Below, in pieces: positions 12,520 to 26,460 of a stretch of 64,000 nucleotides of DNA. The stretch comes from Cycas panzhihuaensis (taxonomy: Eukaryota; Cycadophyta). The notes under the pieces are model-generated. The model had not been told where the DNA came from, made no database searches, and saw nothing but the letters and a program-made list of their open reading frames with translations. The stretch spans positions 233,871,741 to 233,935,740 of the forward strand of contig CM041465.1 of NCBI GenBank assembly GCA_023213395.1, read 5' to 3'. How positions within the stretch are numbered: position 1 is the first letter of the stretch; each line of letters starts with the position of its first letter. A program made the translations under genes and the position numbers.

Positions 12520-15200
12520 TGTTTCCTACAATTCAAGAAGTTTACATTCATTTCAATAATAGATAAGTGAAGGAACATGCTTCTTATTGCATTTCAATTT
12601 AGTTTTTAATTTTATAAAACATATACTAATATTTGCTTATTGTCTTATTAGATAGGTATGTATATTCAATTGATGATGATCTTGACTATGGTTAGTGGCA
12701 AAATAAGTTATCCACTTGAGCATAATAGACTATAGAATGGCTTTTAAGTGCCTCTTTAGACACTTTTTGCCCTTCTTATTTTCCCATTTGTGATGTTTTC
12801 CTACTTATCTTACTCATTTAGATGCTTTTGTTATCAAAACTATTTTTTTTCTACATATTTTCATCTATCCTATTATAATTTTTGCTTGTCCCACTCTAAT
12901 TTTTGACCATCCTATGCTAAAAAATGTTTGTTCTGCTCTAATTCACACTTTTAGGATTTTAACAGTACCATTAAGTTTAACATGGTACTGTAAAGTTCTA
13001 AACTTTGTAGTACAATCGAGAACTTCATAATATTAATATTCTTGCATTAAAATATTTCAGCCTATAGTTGGCAGTGCACTTATGCTATTTAACTATGAAC
13101 CATATATTAAATTTGATCCAAACCATAGGCCACGCATGGGTTTCATTCAAAATCATGGGTTATAAACCATTAATTGGCATAAAAAACATGGGTTATTATT
13201 TTATAACTTTTTGATAAATTATGGACCTAAGACTATAGGCCTTGCCTCTTATTTTTCTAATAAATACACTTCCCATTTCATTAAATAGAAGACCAAAATT
13301 TATAGTGTTATATTACTAAAATGCTCCAAAAAAATTTGAAAACTTCCACTACTTCTTCATTATTTGTTGGCTTCCACCTTTAGCTTGGAGATTGGAGTCA
13401 TTTCACTATTGGAGATCTATACAATCAAACTTATATACCACCATAATTTCTCTTTAATTGAGAGTTGGGGTAACACAACCCATACTATTTACAATACTTT
13501 TCATTTCTAATTGTTGTTTGATTTTTTATCTTTTAACCATTTGATGATTTACCACTTAGTTTCTTTTTCATATACTTTGTATATTTCACTCTTCTCTTGG
13601 TTGGAAGTGTCTTGTAGAGAGAAATGAGGCCAAACAATATCCATCAAGCTCTGAATATAGTGGTAACCCCATCAATTATTAGACACCATTCACTACATCT
13701 TGCTTTTGCCTTTAAATTGCTACTTTCATTTCAATTTGTAGCCCTTTTAGTTGATGAAATATTAATGTTTTATTATATGTACTTACACAGTAGGTGGTGG
13801 AGCACTTTAACCCATTTTCTTATAAGTTAAAGACTTTAAAAGTAAGCTAGAAACTCCCTCTTACTTTCTCACTTTTCTCACTAAATGTTAGTGCCTACTA
13901 TACAATGGATGCACTACCTAATTTTCACTAACTTCATTAAAAATGCATGATTTTCAAAATTCATTTCAAACTTATTTTTTGGCATTTCAAGTCATAGCAT
14001 AAATATTTCTCTAACATAAGTTAATCTAATAAGCAAAAATCCTACTAATTTTCTTTAGAACTTGTGAATTTATCATGATATTAACCTTGATTGTTGCTCC
14101 TTTACCAAACTTACATTTTGAGGCTTTAGATTTCTAAGAAAAAGGTTTATTAAGTCATTTGGAGTAAAACTCCAAGTGTTCTCCTTCAAACCCCCTTTTA
14201 TAGACTTCTTTTCCTAAAAATAAAAAGGCCTAAAGTGTAATTTCAATAATAGATTTCATTTTGAAACTTAAAAGAAAAAGAGAACAAACACTTGCTTGTA
14301 TGCTTCTCATACCTGCATTCTTCTCTATTTAGTTTACATGTAGTTAAATTCTTTTATAAAAATAAAAGAGATTTAATATAACCAGGAAAAAAAGGAAGAA
14401 AATGAATTTGCAATTTCATTTTTACATTTGCATCCTACTTGTGATTGTGCCCTTAATGAAGGTTAAATAGAGTAGAAATCCATACTTATTATGAGTACTC
14501 AAATCTACTGGGCTAAAAGACTCTTTGTAGATTAGTTTTATTTATGTTTTTTCATTTAACTAAAACAATATATTAGCTACGTTATAGATTTTCTTGATTG
14601 CATCTTGTAGTCCTCTTTTAGGATAGTGTTGTTCTTCTACCAAAGAGGAGGGGCCACTACCTTTGTATGTGGGTTTCATCATTAGATGAGAGAGGTGTTC
14701 TTATGCCTTTAGATGGATCAAGTCCTTTGATTTATATTCTAAATGGTCCTATGGAGGGTGTCTATCTTAACCATATACTCATGTGTGGGGTGTCGATAGC
14801 TGAGTGAACTTTATTTATCCTATCAAAATTGATGACATATTCTATTTCACCTCTTAGAGCTCAAGGTTTATTATAGTCAAATGCAGGTATTATCATATTG
14901 CCTCACACTTATTGTAAGAAGGGTCACTAGAATTAATGAGTCCTCACTATCTTATCCATGAACAAATACATTCTATACTCCTAACTCATTTAAGTCTCTT
15001 ACTTTGGTTAGTTATTTCTTATATTTCTAGATTGAGTCCATCATCTTAGGGTCATTTAGAAGTATGGGTCAAGATAAGTTGTTCCATCTTAGGTGTAGTA
15101 GTTATGTTATGTTAGGTACATAGACACAATTATATTTGGGGCATATATGCCTTAGTGACACCCTTATATTTTGAGGGACCTTTTATTAGGTATTGTTTGT
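12520..15200 (+). repeat. Probable Tat-like LTR, right edge uncertain
   Basis: It starts TGTTTCCTA after the purine tract. It carries GTACCATTAAGT and GGTACTGTAAAGTT motifs at 12964-13010, similar in kind and depth to those in the giant element's LTRs. I could not find a convincing right end; 15200 is a rough limit set by comparison with the 3.2 kb LTRs. Short open frames inside (such as 13624-13830) show no recognisable protein. Confidence 0.4.
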
Positions 15201-17029
15201 TCCCTCTAAGGGCACTTATTATTGGATAGATCAATGTTATCCCTATGTTTTCACTTAGTTAGCATTTCATCTTTTCTTTTATTTTTATGCATCATTGATT
15301 TCTCATGTGTTTGCTTGCATTACTTGCTTATTAATTAGTAATTTATTACTTTCTTTTAGGCTTGTTCCCTAATTTTTCCCTTTTTCCATCTGCATACACT
15401 TATATATTACCTCCTAGTCTAGAATTATTTTCCTTTTATCTTTGCACTCATATCTATAATGTGCATAAGTGCCCCATAGGAGCCATAAGCTTATTCCAAT
15501 CTCAACTCAAATCTCCATTGCCCTTAGGTCTACTATTAGGTCATGCATTTGTACCTCCCCTCCCATGCATCGATATTCATAAATCTTAGTCATCTTGCAA
15601 ATGAAAACTAAGTTAGGAGGAATGATACTATGAACATAGTTATTGATAAATCATAATGAAATAAAAATTTATTTTATTCAAGTTTGAGTGCTTACACTTC
15701 AAATAATTAATGGTATATTAATTCTCTTTATTCCATATGTGTATTTGATTCTAAAGACATTTGATTCTATAATTGCATCATATCTTCTATGGACTTTAGT
15801 TTAACAAGATGATGAACTATGTATTTGAGGGATATTCTAGCAACTAATGGACACAGTAGTTAGTTATCCATGCATTATAGTTGATATTCATAACTTCATA
15901 TAGACTTCATTCTCATTATGGAAATTGTTTGACCATTTTTTTATCTATAAAATTTTTGTGTAATTGGTTCTTTAGTGATGATTATTAATTTGTCTAAGAT
16001 AATTCTACTAGGTAATAAATGATTTATGGGGGGGGCATTAAATAGGATAATTAGATACATTAGGAAAGGAATAATTAAATATATAGATGTATGCATGGAT
16101 GAAAGAGAACTAATTCTCAAAAGGGGTGGAAAGGGTTTAATATCCATAGAGGTTGAAGTGAAATTATTAGACATGTTTAAGGAATCATAAAAAGGATGAA
16201 GAACATGGGAAAAAATTACACTACCGAGGTTATCTTAGTTTTTTATGGTCATACCCTAACATCTAAGTTTCTACCCAAATAAGAAAATCAAATAAACTTT
16301 TACCACAAGGTCATTAGGAAAATATTATTCATTACTTTAAAATTTTTAGGAGGAAGGAGATGATATTAAAAATTTTTGAATTAATTTGGTTGAGTGAGGG
16401 CACTTGATGATTTAGTGATGAGGAAGATGTGTTCACTTAATTTTAAAGACATTTGATACTACAATTATGATTGAAAACTAGGAGATAATGATTAGAAAAA
16501 AATTATCATAATAGGATCACTAAGATTGTGACCTAGTTTTATAGCCTAGTATAGTCATAAAAGATCATGACCTTACTTTAAAAAGAATAATATAATCACA
16601 ATTAGTCATATAATATTATGAACAACATAACTTTATTATATAATATGGTTAGTTAAAGAATTATTATAAGTTTATTAGTTTAGAGTTAGTCAAAACATAG
16701 TTGGAAAACTATTAAAAAGAAAAGACTATAAAAGTAGAACACATTATATGTGTGAGAATATAGATTAGCTTTTCTCTTTTCTTCATTATATCTTCCATGG
16801 GGTGATAGATTGAAGGCCTTGATCTATTGTACTTTGGGCATATATTTGACCCTTCCCAAGCTACTGTAGTCCCCTCCTAGTAATATAATATGGTTTACCT
16901 TTTATTCTAGTATAGTTAACATGTTTACATATTAGTATTCTATTATGTATTTCTTCTTGCTTGGTTGACTAACTAGTGAACAAGAAAAGAACACATTTCA
17001 CACACATCTTATAACACTAATTTGTTTTC
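15201..17029. other. AT-rich DNA, nothing recognised
   Basis: No coding family or element boundary is seen. The short frames at 15362-15589 (+) and 15941-16174 (-) have no identifiable motif. Confidence 0.4.
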
Positions 17030-17700
17030 AAAGATTGAAAGGGATGGAAAGAAATACAAGGTTGTTTTTTGTGATAATAATAATTAAGAAATTCAATGAC
17101 AAGGTGTTATTTCTATTCAAATAGATAATGGAGAAATTAAAATTATTTGTGACATCTTACTTGTATCTAGTTTAGAGAAAAATTAGTTATCTATTAGTTA
17201 AATGATGGAATAATAATATAGGTTGGTGTTTAATAATGGTAAATGTGAAATTAGTAATAAGTCAAATAATGGTATGATTATAGTTAAAAGTTAAATGGCT
17301 CAAGATAGAGTATTCAAACTTATACTTTCTCTATAAACTCATGTCTTGAATGCTTCAATTATTAATGATAGTGTTCTTTGACATCATTAATATGGTCATC
17401 TCAATTATTATGTACTTGTTATACTAAGGAAGAAGGAAAAGGTTAAAGGGCTTACATTCATTCAAGGTAATAATGATATATATGAAGGATGTCTTTATAG
17501 AAAACAACATAGAGATAACTTTCTAAAATTATAATACCGAGTTTGTTATCCTTTAAAGTTGGTACAAGTTGATCTATGTGGTCCTATTAAGACTTTATCA
17601 TTTAGAAATATAAGATACTTTATGATATTGGTTAATAATTTTATAAAAAAGTTCTAGATTTACTTTCTTAAGGTGGTCATAGATAAATTAACCAAATTAA
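17030..17700 (+). pseudogene. Copia pol relic: GAG-pre-integrase and start of integrase
   Basis: In broken frames the region reads SVL-HH-YGHLNYYVL (17370-17410), then CLYRKQHRDNF (17490-17525), then LVQVDLCGPIKTLS (17560-17600) and RYFMILVNNF. This is the order of the Copia integrase zinc region and the first catalytic Asp. Several stops and frame changes are present. No protease or reverse transcriptase of this copy was found. After about 17670 the reading changes to words more like a Gypsy integrase (KLTKLTCFI), then the LTR of the next element starts at 17768. Confidence 0.7.
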
Positions 17701-17767
17701 CTTGCTTTATTCTAGTTCTTGCTATATATATTATACTAGATATTATAACCATATTTGTGAAGGAAAT

Positions 17768-18161
17768 TATTACATAATTAATGGCTATTAGTAGTACTTA
17801 ATTGCTAACATTTGACTAAGGAATTTGAACATGAATGCTAGCCATTACCTTTTATGCATGGCCTATTTACTCTCACTAATATAATTAGAGCTTACTTACA
17901 GCAACTAATGGGATTCAAAGGAAGACATTATTGTTGTTTATTTAAGGCCCTTATAAATGTAACCTTATTAGGATGTATTATAAACTCTTGCAAATACCAT
18001 ACTACAGTGTGATATTTAGTGTCTTTTCTATATCCATCTCTATAAATTTCCCTCCTTATTAAATAAAAGTGCTTGATTCGCTACCATAAACTTTATGTAT
18101 TATGTCCTTTGAGATTTCAAGTGTAATATTTATAGAAGAATGCTAAGACAGAATTGTCCCA
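17768..18161 (+). repeat. 5' LTR of the chromovirus-like element
   Basis: Starts TATTACATAA (expected TG) and ends near GTCCCA just before the primer site. Its first roughly 230 bp match 26468-26700 (shared words: CTAATGGGATT(C/T)AAAGGAAGA and AAATGTAACCTTATTAG). Beyond that the right copy is lost. The right edge is set by the primer site. Confidence 0.65.
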
Positions 18162-18163
18162 AT

Positions 18164-18175
18164 TGATATCAAAGC
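18164..18175 (+). other. Primer binding site (Met-tRNA type, decayed)
   Basis: TGATATCAAAGC lies two bases after the LTR end. It differs at two positions from the usual initiator-Met site; one is a G-to-A change. Confidence 0.55.
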
Positions 18176-19640
18176 TTATCTTTCTAGTTCATCTAAAGTG
18201 GTAAGGTGTAATTGCAAAGTTATGATATAATATGAGCTAAAAAATTAAGAAGTTTTTTTTTCCTATGGTGGAAAATTTGAAAACCCTCTCTTTGATTTAT
18301 TTTTTAATCCAATTATTACTTTTTGTTTGTATACTCTCTCTATGCCGCTCTCTTATCATTTCTAAAGAGTGAGGAGAGGCAATAAGCCTTTCTATAACCT
18401 TTTTATTTTTTGTAGAGTTTAAGTAGATATCTTATTCCAGGGATCTTTAAACATTCATGGGTAGTTATTATTTTTGGGTAAGCATGCTTGGGTATATGTC
18501 AATATGTGAAGTGAAATATGCTACTTACTTACACAAACCTTAGACAACACCTATATTTAAAAGTGAGTATCTATGTACATTTGAGGATATAGGAGGACCA
18601 TTTTAGGCTCCCTTTCCTAACTTAGAATAGGAAATTTGTCAACTACCTACAAATCTCTAATGCACTAGTTAGAGGTTAACACCAAGAAGTTACCGTTCTC
18701 AAATACCTTAGCATGACTATCATAGCTATGGGTATGGTGATCCTATGTAGTTAGTACCCTAAGATATTAGGCTAGGAGTTAGTAATGGATGAGAACTTTA
18801 GTGAAGGGACTATAGACCAAGCAAGCCCTATGTTAGAAGTTTGCTTAAAGTTAGTCGCTAAAATATTGATGTGTATTGATAAAATTTATTATTAAAATAT
18901 AATAAGTAAGTTAAATTCTATTATCAACAAAATATAAGGTATAAAATTTATCAAGTAACTATAGTCCCACATTACAACAACCACAACGAGTTATTTAAAC
19001 CATATTCATATACTCTTTCCTATCTAAACCTTCAACTATAAGTCCAAAAGTTATTATTAAAAAAAAAGGAAAGAAGAAGAAGATAAAAGAAAATTACCTA
19101 TAGCTTTATACCTCCACAAGGTCACTTTTATATTCTATAGGGTCACATCTACATAAATTACTTTCTTAGACTCAAAACTTATACTAGTTGTTTAGGCATT
19201 AAGGGAAAAAAAGAAAAGGCCCACACCTCAAATTTTATCTTTATTTTTTATACATCTTTTTTTAATATCAAATTACACTAATAATTTTTCATTATAGGTT
19301 AGATTTAACCCAAATATTTAGGGAAAATGACATGCAGACACCTCATGGGCCCCACAAATATATTTTCACACTTAAAAATCACCTACCTCATTTTGATGAG
19401 CTCTTAGTATTTATTTGAGTGCACTAAGTGAAATTTATTATAAATTTTTTGGGGTTAATAAGCCATAGACACCCTCCTTCTCTACATCACTTCTAGTTCT
19501 TTAAGTCTCATTTTGCTTATCTACTTCCCAATTTGAGAAGTCTCTTTAATGTTTCTACTCTCATTTTTATTCCACCCCTTCTTCCTTTTTGAATCCCTCT
19601 TCTTGGGATCTCTTTTTGTCCATATGATACCCTCCATATA
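18176..19640 (+). other. Leader of the chromovirus-like element, no gene seen
   Basis: AT-rich sequence between primer site and gag; nothing recognisable apart from its position. Confidence 0.4.
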
Positions 19641-20340
19641 AGCTAATTAAATCATTACATTAAAGACCTAATTCATCAACCTCAAGAATGATATGGCCAC
19701 AAAGAATGACTTGGCTCATCTCATAAATAAAGTTACAAAGATGTCCACTCAAATATCAAATATAACATCTACATCCAACTTGACTGGTACTTTATATATA
19801 ATAAGCAACCCTCCTCTACCTCTAAGTATACCACCATGACAATAACTGCAACAACACAAAATTAATATACCAACATTTGGCCTAAATCTTAATAAGGACA
19901 GTGTAAGGATATGGATAAGTAAGTTAGAATCCTAATTTTCACTTAATCTCATATTTATCAATGACTAGTTAACATTTGCATCTATTCTCCTTAATGGCAA
20001 GGTGCATCATTGATTTGATTGGTGATAATGGGAGTATCCAACTAATCAAATGTGGGTACAATTTTATAAAAGTTTCTTTGAATAATATGAAGACATATGG
20101 AACCAATCTTTTTCAAGTCAACTCACTCAACTAAAGTAAATAAAATAGATGGAAGCTTATACAAAAGAGCTAGACTTTATAGAATTGGATAAGCCAACCA
20201 TTAGATCAATAAACAATCATTGATATATATGTGTTAAGTCTTAAGGAGCTTATTTAAATATATCTAAAAATATTTTTACTAAGAAAATTAAGATAGGCTA
20301 TAACCATGACTAAGGCCATTGAGGCCAAGTTTATAATAAA
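19640..20340 (+). pseudogene. gag: Chromovirus-like gag relic
   Basis: The capsid region reads IPTFGLNLNKDSVRIWISKL at 19868-19930, then FASILLNGK and WVQFYKSFFE (20050-20090), then a short LTQLK-MEAYTKELDFIEL segment (20120-20180). This layout (target-shape word, WI-K-E, then W-F, then L-Q-Y-F) is the chromovirus capsid core. Stops and small shifts break it. It precedes the protease by about 250 bp, as expected. Confidence 0.6.
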
Positions 20341-20583
20341 ATAGATATCTACCTTTCATTGTGATTTTACATGGTACTAGTAGCCCTAATAGGTAGACCC
20401 TCAATATTAATAACTATGATTGGATGAGCCACAATATCCCTTAGTAGAGAACTCATCAATGGAGCCATTATTAAGATCATTTTATGTGCCATATACAGAA
20501 GTAAGTAGATGTAAGAAAGTTGGCCTCTACATCCAATGCTAAGAGTAATGGACCCCCAGTCATAACAAAGTCTACAAGGATAA

Positions 20584-20990
20584 ATGTATAGTATTCACCA
20601 TGACCTTAATATGTCCCTTAAGGAAGATCCTAACTCTAACCATGAACTAGATGAGAAATCATCCCCAGAGATTTTCCTAACCCCTAAGGTAGAAATATGT
20701 TTGTCTATTATGTCTTCTCTATCTTGCTTAAAGCCACTTCATGTCAAGGGCATACTTAAAAAAAATCTCATCACTATTTTGATTGAAAGTAGTGCATCAC
20801 TTAACTGTATTAATATATTTTTTACTAGGCAACTTAACTTGTACATTAAACTAAAAAATGAGTTCACTTACTTCTTACTAAGATTTCACACCCTCTATTA
20901 TATTGAAACAATAAATATTATTTATATCCATATTGGTACCTATTATTTGATCTTAGATTTTTATGCCTTATCTATTGGATGATCATATTC
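20584..20990 (+). pseudogene. Chromovirus-like protease region relic
   Basis: An open frame of 132 codons. It includes ILIESSASLNCINIFF (an active-site loop, where the catalytic Asp-Ser/Thr-Gly has become Glu-Ser-Ser) and later YYLILDFYALSIG, matching the second half of a Gypsy retropepsin. The catalytic Asp is therefore absent. The frame ends just before the point where the nested LTR interrupts the element. Confidence 0.6.
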
Positions 20991-21442
20991 TATCATTAGG
21001 GTTTAATAGCTCCAAACTCTTAGAACTTATAGTACCAATAACTCCCATAATAATTTATTTATATCACTTAAAGATCGTATGGGTCAAACACATAAACTTC
21101 ATAATTTGTGACCTCCCCCCAATAAACTAATATCCCCAAATTTAATACACAAATAACTAAATAGTAATGTTAGATATATAGTGCATATTAATAATATTTA
21201 ATTATACATTAACACTTATATGGACATCTAGAAAGATTCTTACCAAGTATTAGTCAGTCTTAATCCCCCTTTCAAATAGCCCCCCTTAGATTGTGGATAT
21301 TACCACACCATTAAACTCAAACCCCCCATGATTCCATCAAGCCTAAGTCATATCAATTTTTCTTTTTTTTAATTGAAAAGATTATAAATTAGCTAACAAA
21401 TATAAAGATCATCTAGCCCAATAAAAGCCCCTATGTTGCCCC

Positions 21443-23930
21443 TGAAATGCATGTGACTAGGAGGTAGATTGTAAATAACTATCCCAATGATAAAACCTAA
21501 GGTGTGGATGTTAAATGCATGGGGAAAGTGAGCTAACAACCCTAAGGAATCCATGCACCTCTTGGATATAGATGAGGAGAAGCACCGCGTTGAGTGATGA
21601 AATAAAAGCTAAACTAGGGTAATGTAAGGATGTGCATATGTGAATAGTCCTATTATTTTAACTATGAGGGCCTATGATAAATTGGGGGGCTAGCACATAT
21701 ACTTATATACAACTATATACCTTTTCGTTTAATGAAAATAATAAGAAACCCTAACTAAGGATATAATATTGGCTCATGGGTTTGGAGATTTACAACCATG
21801 CAATCCCTTCTCTTATTTGAGCTTCTAACTAAGTGACAATGCAAGGACTAATGCATCAAGCATTTTATGTAATGCAATGTGAGTGAGAAAAGAAAATGGG
21901 GACACTTTTTTCTCCTTTTATTTTGGGGGTTTTTCTTATATTTCCCTGTTTTGGGGGTATTTTATCTTTTCAATTAAAAGAGGGAGAAACAAACAAAAAG
22001 TCTACAAAGAAGAAACCCATTGCCTTTTCTCTTTTCCTTTCCCTATACTCTTTTCTCTTTGGGCTTTTTCCTTTCAAAAGAAAAAATAGAAAATGAGGGG
22101 GTGTAGGACAAAAAGGGATTTACCTAAATTATTTTTCTCTTATTCCCTAGATTCATCCTAAAGCCTCCCTTTCTTCTTATTTCCATTTTTTTTTTCTTTT
22201 TTGCTAGAAAGGAAGTAAAGCAAAAGTAAATAGAAAAGAAGACATACCTAGAAATAGTAGAATTTACACATTGGGTAGCATCCTTCCTCAACACATAGTG
22301 TTTGATGCTAAGAAGATGGTCCCAATAGAATGGGCATGCACTATTATGCAAATCTAAAGTGAATCTGGTAGTATTTATGCTTGTTGGATATGCTTATGAT
22401 ATGGGAAATAATATAGCAAGAACTCCAAAATATGGAAATATGAACTAAAGCTCAACAAGAAAACATACCTTTTCAAGAGTCATTACTAAAAAGGGATTTT
22501 AGTAGATAAACCCAAGATCTTGGCCAATGGTAGGGAGATATTTTGACCTCCTTCCTTCCTATAATAGAGTCAGTATACCTACAAGATAATTACTAGCCAA
22601 GAGTACAATGAAACATGCATAATATCTCTAACATATAATATAACCAGAGGTGAGCCAAAGAGGTATCTAAAGTAACTAGAAAAAAAAAAGTGGAGAGAGC
22701 CCCTGAATGGCCTAATGTCCCCCTAATATGGTAGACTCCCTAAGAACTCCTTGAGTGCTATCTCCCTTTGTAGCTTCCTCATTAACTTGTGGAGAAATAA
22801 GCATGAAATGGGCTAAAAAGGGAAGATGTTGTAGAAGGGAAATGATTAAGCAATAATCGGCATGCCAAATAAAGAAAGATAATATGAAAATAGATAACAA
22901 AACACATGGAACACTTACCAAGAGATCAAAGGAGGACGTTTACCTCTTTCTTGATTGGTGGAGATGGCCAATGGTTATAAAACTCCTCTCTAAGACTCAC
23001 TCTTATTACTAAAAGTATGTACTCCTAAGGATTCAATCACAAAGGAGATGTATGGACCAAGGGTGCCTAATTATCATGGAATTTTAGTAGTATAATGGTG
23101 TGTATTATTTCTTAACTTGATATGCCCTTCCAATGGAAAAATTAAGGAGATTTATCGATGAGAGTAAGTAGGGAAGTGGTTTTCATACCATGATGTGGGA
23201 GAAAACTATGGGACAAGTCCATGAGTCTTGCTCATGGATTTAGACCAAAACCATATGGAGATTCTCAAACTTAGGTGTGATTTGGCCTCTTAGGCCACCT
23301 AAATTTGATAGGTGTTAATATAGGGCTAATACAAACTATCCTAAACTATCACATAAGTATTATAAGTTGATTATCATTGATAGACTTGAATCTGGGTTGA
23401 TAACGGTCATACTATGAAGATATTTGTGGTACCTCCAAGTTATTCGCAGCACTATGAAGTAATTTATGATACTATGAAATACTTTATGGTACCATTATTG
23501 CATGTAAAACATGCAACAATTTAGTAATAGACTTAAATTTTTAGTGAAAAACTCATAAAAGCAAGCCAAAAACTCATTAATATAGAGACCTGGGTGTAGA
23601 CACAATTAACATAAAGTAATAATCAATGAAAAACAATAGGATCAATAGATCAAAATGAGATAAAGAGTGCAAATGGGGTAAATACATTTTCTCACTTAAG
23701 AAGCACAATGGGTGGACTAACAGTAATTGACCATAGTTGTACTTGTCATTGGCTAAAATATACATGGGCTACTACATATAACAATCAAGTAAACAAAAAT
23801 ATACATCCATTATCTATGGTTATGATATATAAAATTGATGAAATATAAAGAGTAACAAAATATGTCTTCACTCACCTATTTGTTGTAGCATACATACCAT
23901 TCCCAAAAGCTAAGAAATAACCCCCATAGT
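21443..23930 (-). repeat. Tat-like LTR inserted in the chromovirus-like element
   Basis: Homologous throughout to 8464-10866 in the same orientation. Read on the minus strand, it is preceded by CTATGGGGGTT, a polypurine-type tract, and starts TATTTCTTAGC; it ends GCATTTCA. About 60 bp beyond the tract (23940-24004) separate it from the RT of the host element, so it is not a clean solo LTR but a 3' LTR with a stump of internal sequence. Sequence at 20991-21442 between protease and this LTR shows nothing recognisable. Confidence 0.65.
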
Positions 23931-24004
23931 CTATATCCAAAAGAAGGATGGCTCTTTTAGCTTTTATGTCAATTATTATAAACTTAATAAAATCACCATA
24001 AAAA

Positions 24005-25030
24005 GTAAGTTCCCAACCCCAAGGATCAATGATATACTAGATGAGATATACAAGGCCACTATATTCTCCAAATTAGATCTTTAATCATGTTACTACTAAA
24101 TCCTTATTGCCCTTGAAGATTAACATAAGACTACATTTCAAACACATCATAGCTATTTTGAATTCCAAGTTATGACCTTTGGCCTATGTAATAACATGAC
24201 CATATTTCAATCCTTCATGAGTATGATATTCACCCTTTACCTTAAAAATTTTATTATTATTTCCTTTAGTGATATACTTATTTATAACTTAGTCCTATCC
24301 CTCCACCTTCACCATTTAGATGTTTCCCTTTAGATTCTCACCCAACACCAACTCTATTCTAAGCTATCCAAATATGAATTTGGTAAATATGAGTTATAAT
24401 ACCTAGGCTAAATCATTTTTTCAAATGGTCTTTAAGTTGATCCTAATAAAATTCTAGTCATTGCTACTTAGCCTACCCCCAAAAATTCCACCTAATTGCA
24501 TATTACCCTAGGACTCTCAATATTTTACTAGTGATTCATTAAGAATTTTACTTCTCTTCCAACACCATTAACCAATATACTCTATAAGGACTCATTTTAA
24601 TGGTCTTAGACTATAAAGGATGCCTTCAATCACATTGAAATGATGATGACATCTACCCTAGTCCTTACCACCCTATATTCCTCCTAACCCTTCTAACTAA
24701 AATGTAATGCTTTCAAATTTAGTTTAGGAGCCATACTTATGTAGAATTTTCACCTAATTGCAATTAAAATCTCAAAGCTCAAATATCATAAATGTCAACT
24801 ATTAACTTACCAAAAAGAAATGAAGGTTATTCTACATATTATTGATAAGTGGTACTAATATCTACCAGGTTTAAAATTCACTATCCTAACAAACCATCAC
24901 AACCTTTATTGTCTTCTACAATGACTAGTTTTATCAAAGGAACAAGCCAAGCAGATTGATCATCTTTAAGTGTTTGACTTTATCACCTATAAAAAAGAAA
25001 GGATAATATTGTCACAAACACCCTCTCCTA
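24005..25030 (+). pseudogene. Gypsy reverse transcriptase and RNase H relic (chromovirus-like)
   Basis: RT starts at KFPTPRINDILDEIYKATIF (24005) and continues with FSKLDL, FEFQVMTFGLCN (24165-24200) and ISFSDILIYNL (24262-24294), where the catalytic YxDD box has become FSD. It continues through KLSKYEFG to the thumb region around 24500. RNase H follows with KCNAFKFSLGAIL (24700), then KFTILTNHHNLY (24868) and FITYKKERI (24980). The N-terminal third of RT is missing because of the nested insertion. Many stops; no product is possible. Confidence 0.75.
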
Positions 25031-25079
25031 CCTTTCCCCTGAACCCATCATTTATGTAATCTCCAAACCCTAGCCTCTG

Positions 25080-26460
25080 ATACCTAAAACCAAATTGACT
25101 ATATCCATTAGACCACCAAAGTCCATAATTAGAAGGATTGGTCCATGTACAATAATCACCTCTTGTATAAGAATTATATTTTTATCCATCCCACATCCTC
25201 TCTATTCCATCCCCTTGGGAGGCCACTTAGGATTTGACAAAATATATCATTATATTTAGTCTAACTTTTATTAGCCCCATATGAAGTCTTATATTCTTAT
25301 GTTTATTTCTAATTTCGATACTTACCAATGAAACAAAATAGATACTAAGGCTCAACTAGGCCTTCTTCAACCCCTATACATTGCCTAAGGTAAATGGCAA
25401 AACATCGTAATGGACTTAATTATAGGCCTATCATCATCTTCCAGATTTAACTTTATCTTAATAATCATTGATAGATTAACTAAGTATGCCTATTTTTTTC
25501 CTATTCACACATCTTATAAAGTGTCCCACCTTACTAATTTATACATCTAGTCCATTCTCTATCTTCATAAATTCTCATCAATAATACTCAGTGATAAAGA
25601 TACCAAATTCATTAACTCATTCTAGTAAGAAATCTTTCTCATATTAGGAAGCTCATTCAATAAGATTTTAGCTTACCATATATAAACTAATGGCTAATTA
25701 AAAGTTCTTAATAAAACTCTCAAAACATACTTACATTACTTTTCCTTAGAACACTAAAATAAATGGACTTCTTAGGTGCCTCTCATGAAATATTAGTATA
25801 ACTCATCTTATCACTTGGTCATTGGCATGTCTCCATTTATGGTTCTTATGGCTACCTCCCACCATCCTACTACACTATAGCCACCAACCTTTGAATGACT
25901 ATAGTCTAGCAAAAACTACAATATATCGATCAAGTTCTTCATACCCTTAAGTAGAACCTAGATTTGTCACATAACTACATGAAACAACTTATTGACTGCC
26001 ACCATTTTGATTGCTCCTTTCCCATTGTTGACTTGGTCTTCCTTTTCCTTTATCCTTATAAGCAATAATCCCTTAATAATAATAATAAAACATAAGCTCA
26101 ACCCTTGATACTATAATCTATATAAGATACTCTAATATATCAGTGAAGCTACTTATACCCTTGAGCTCCCTCCCAACACCAAGATCCACAATGGTTTTTA
26201 TGTTTCATGCATTAAAAAATATTTTCAAAAGACTATAGTCCTATAAACAATCATCTCAATCCTTAATGAAGAGCAACTCTTCATTATTTTAATAAACTGT
26301 ATCTTAACTAGCTTACAATATTGCCTTTAGAATAGGACCATCTCTGACTATGTAGTATAGAGTGTCAACTATGAACTTGAAGAAGTGACATAGAAATTAG
26401 CTAAATTAGTTAAGCAGTAACCATATATTTCTATATTTAAAGAGTCAAGATCTCAGGGGA
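25080..26460 (+). pseudogene. Gypsy integrase relic with chromodomain-like tail
   Basis: Integrase words: the zinc-region remnant GGHLGFDKIYHYI (25220), then IVMDLIIGLSSSSRFNFIL (25410), IIDRLTKYAYFFPIHTSYK (25465), a second catalytic region SDKDTKFINSF (25580), then AYHI-TNG-LKVLNKTLKTY around 25670-25730. The tail at 26350-26440 reads DYVV-stop-SVNYELEEVT-stop-KLAKLVKQ, in which both stops sit where a chromodomain has Trp (TGG to TAG). The last codons overlap the polypurine tract, as in other compact chromoviruses. Confidence 0.7.
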
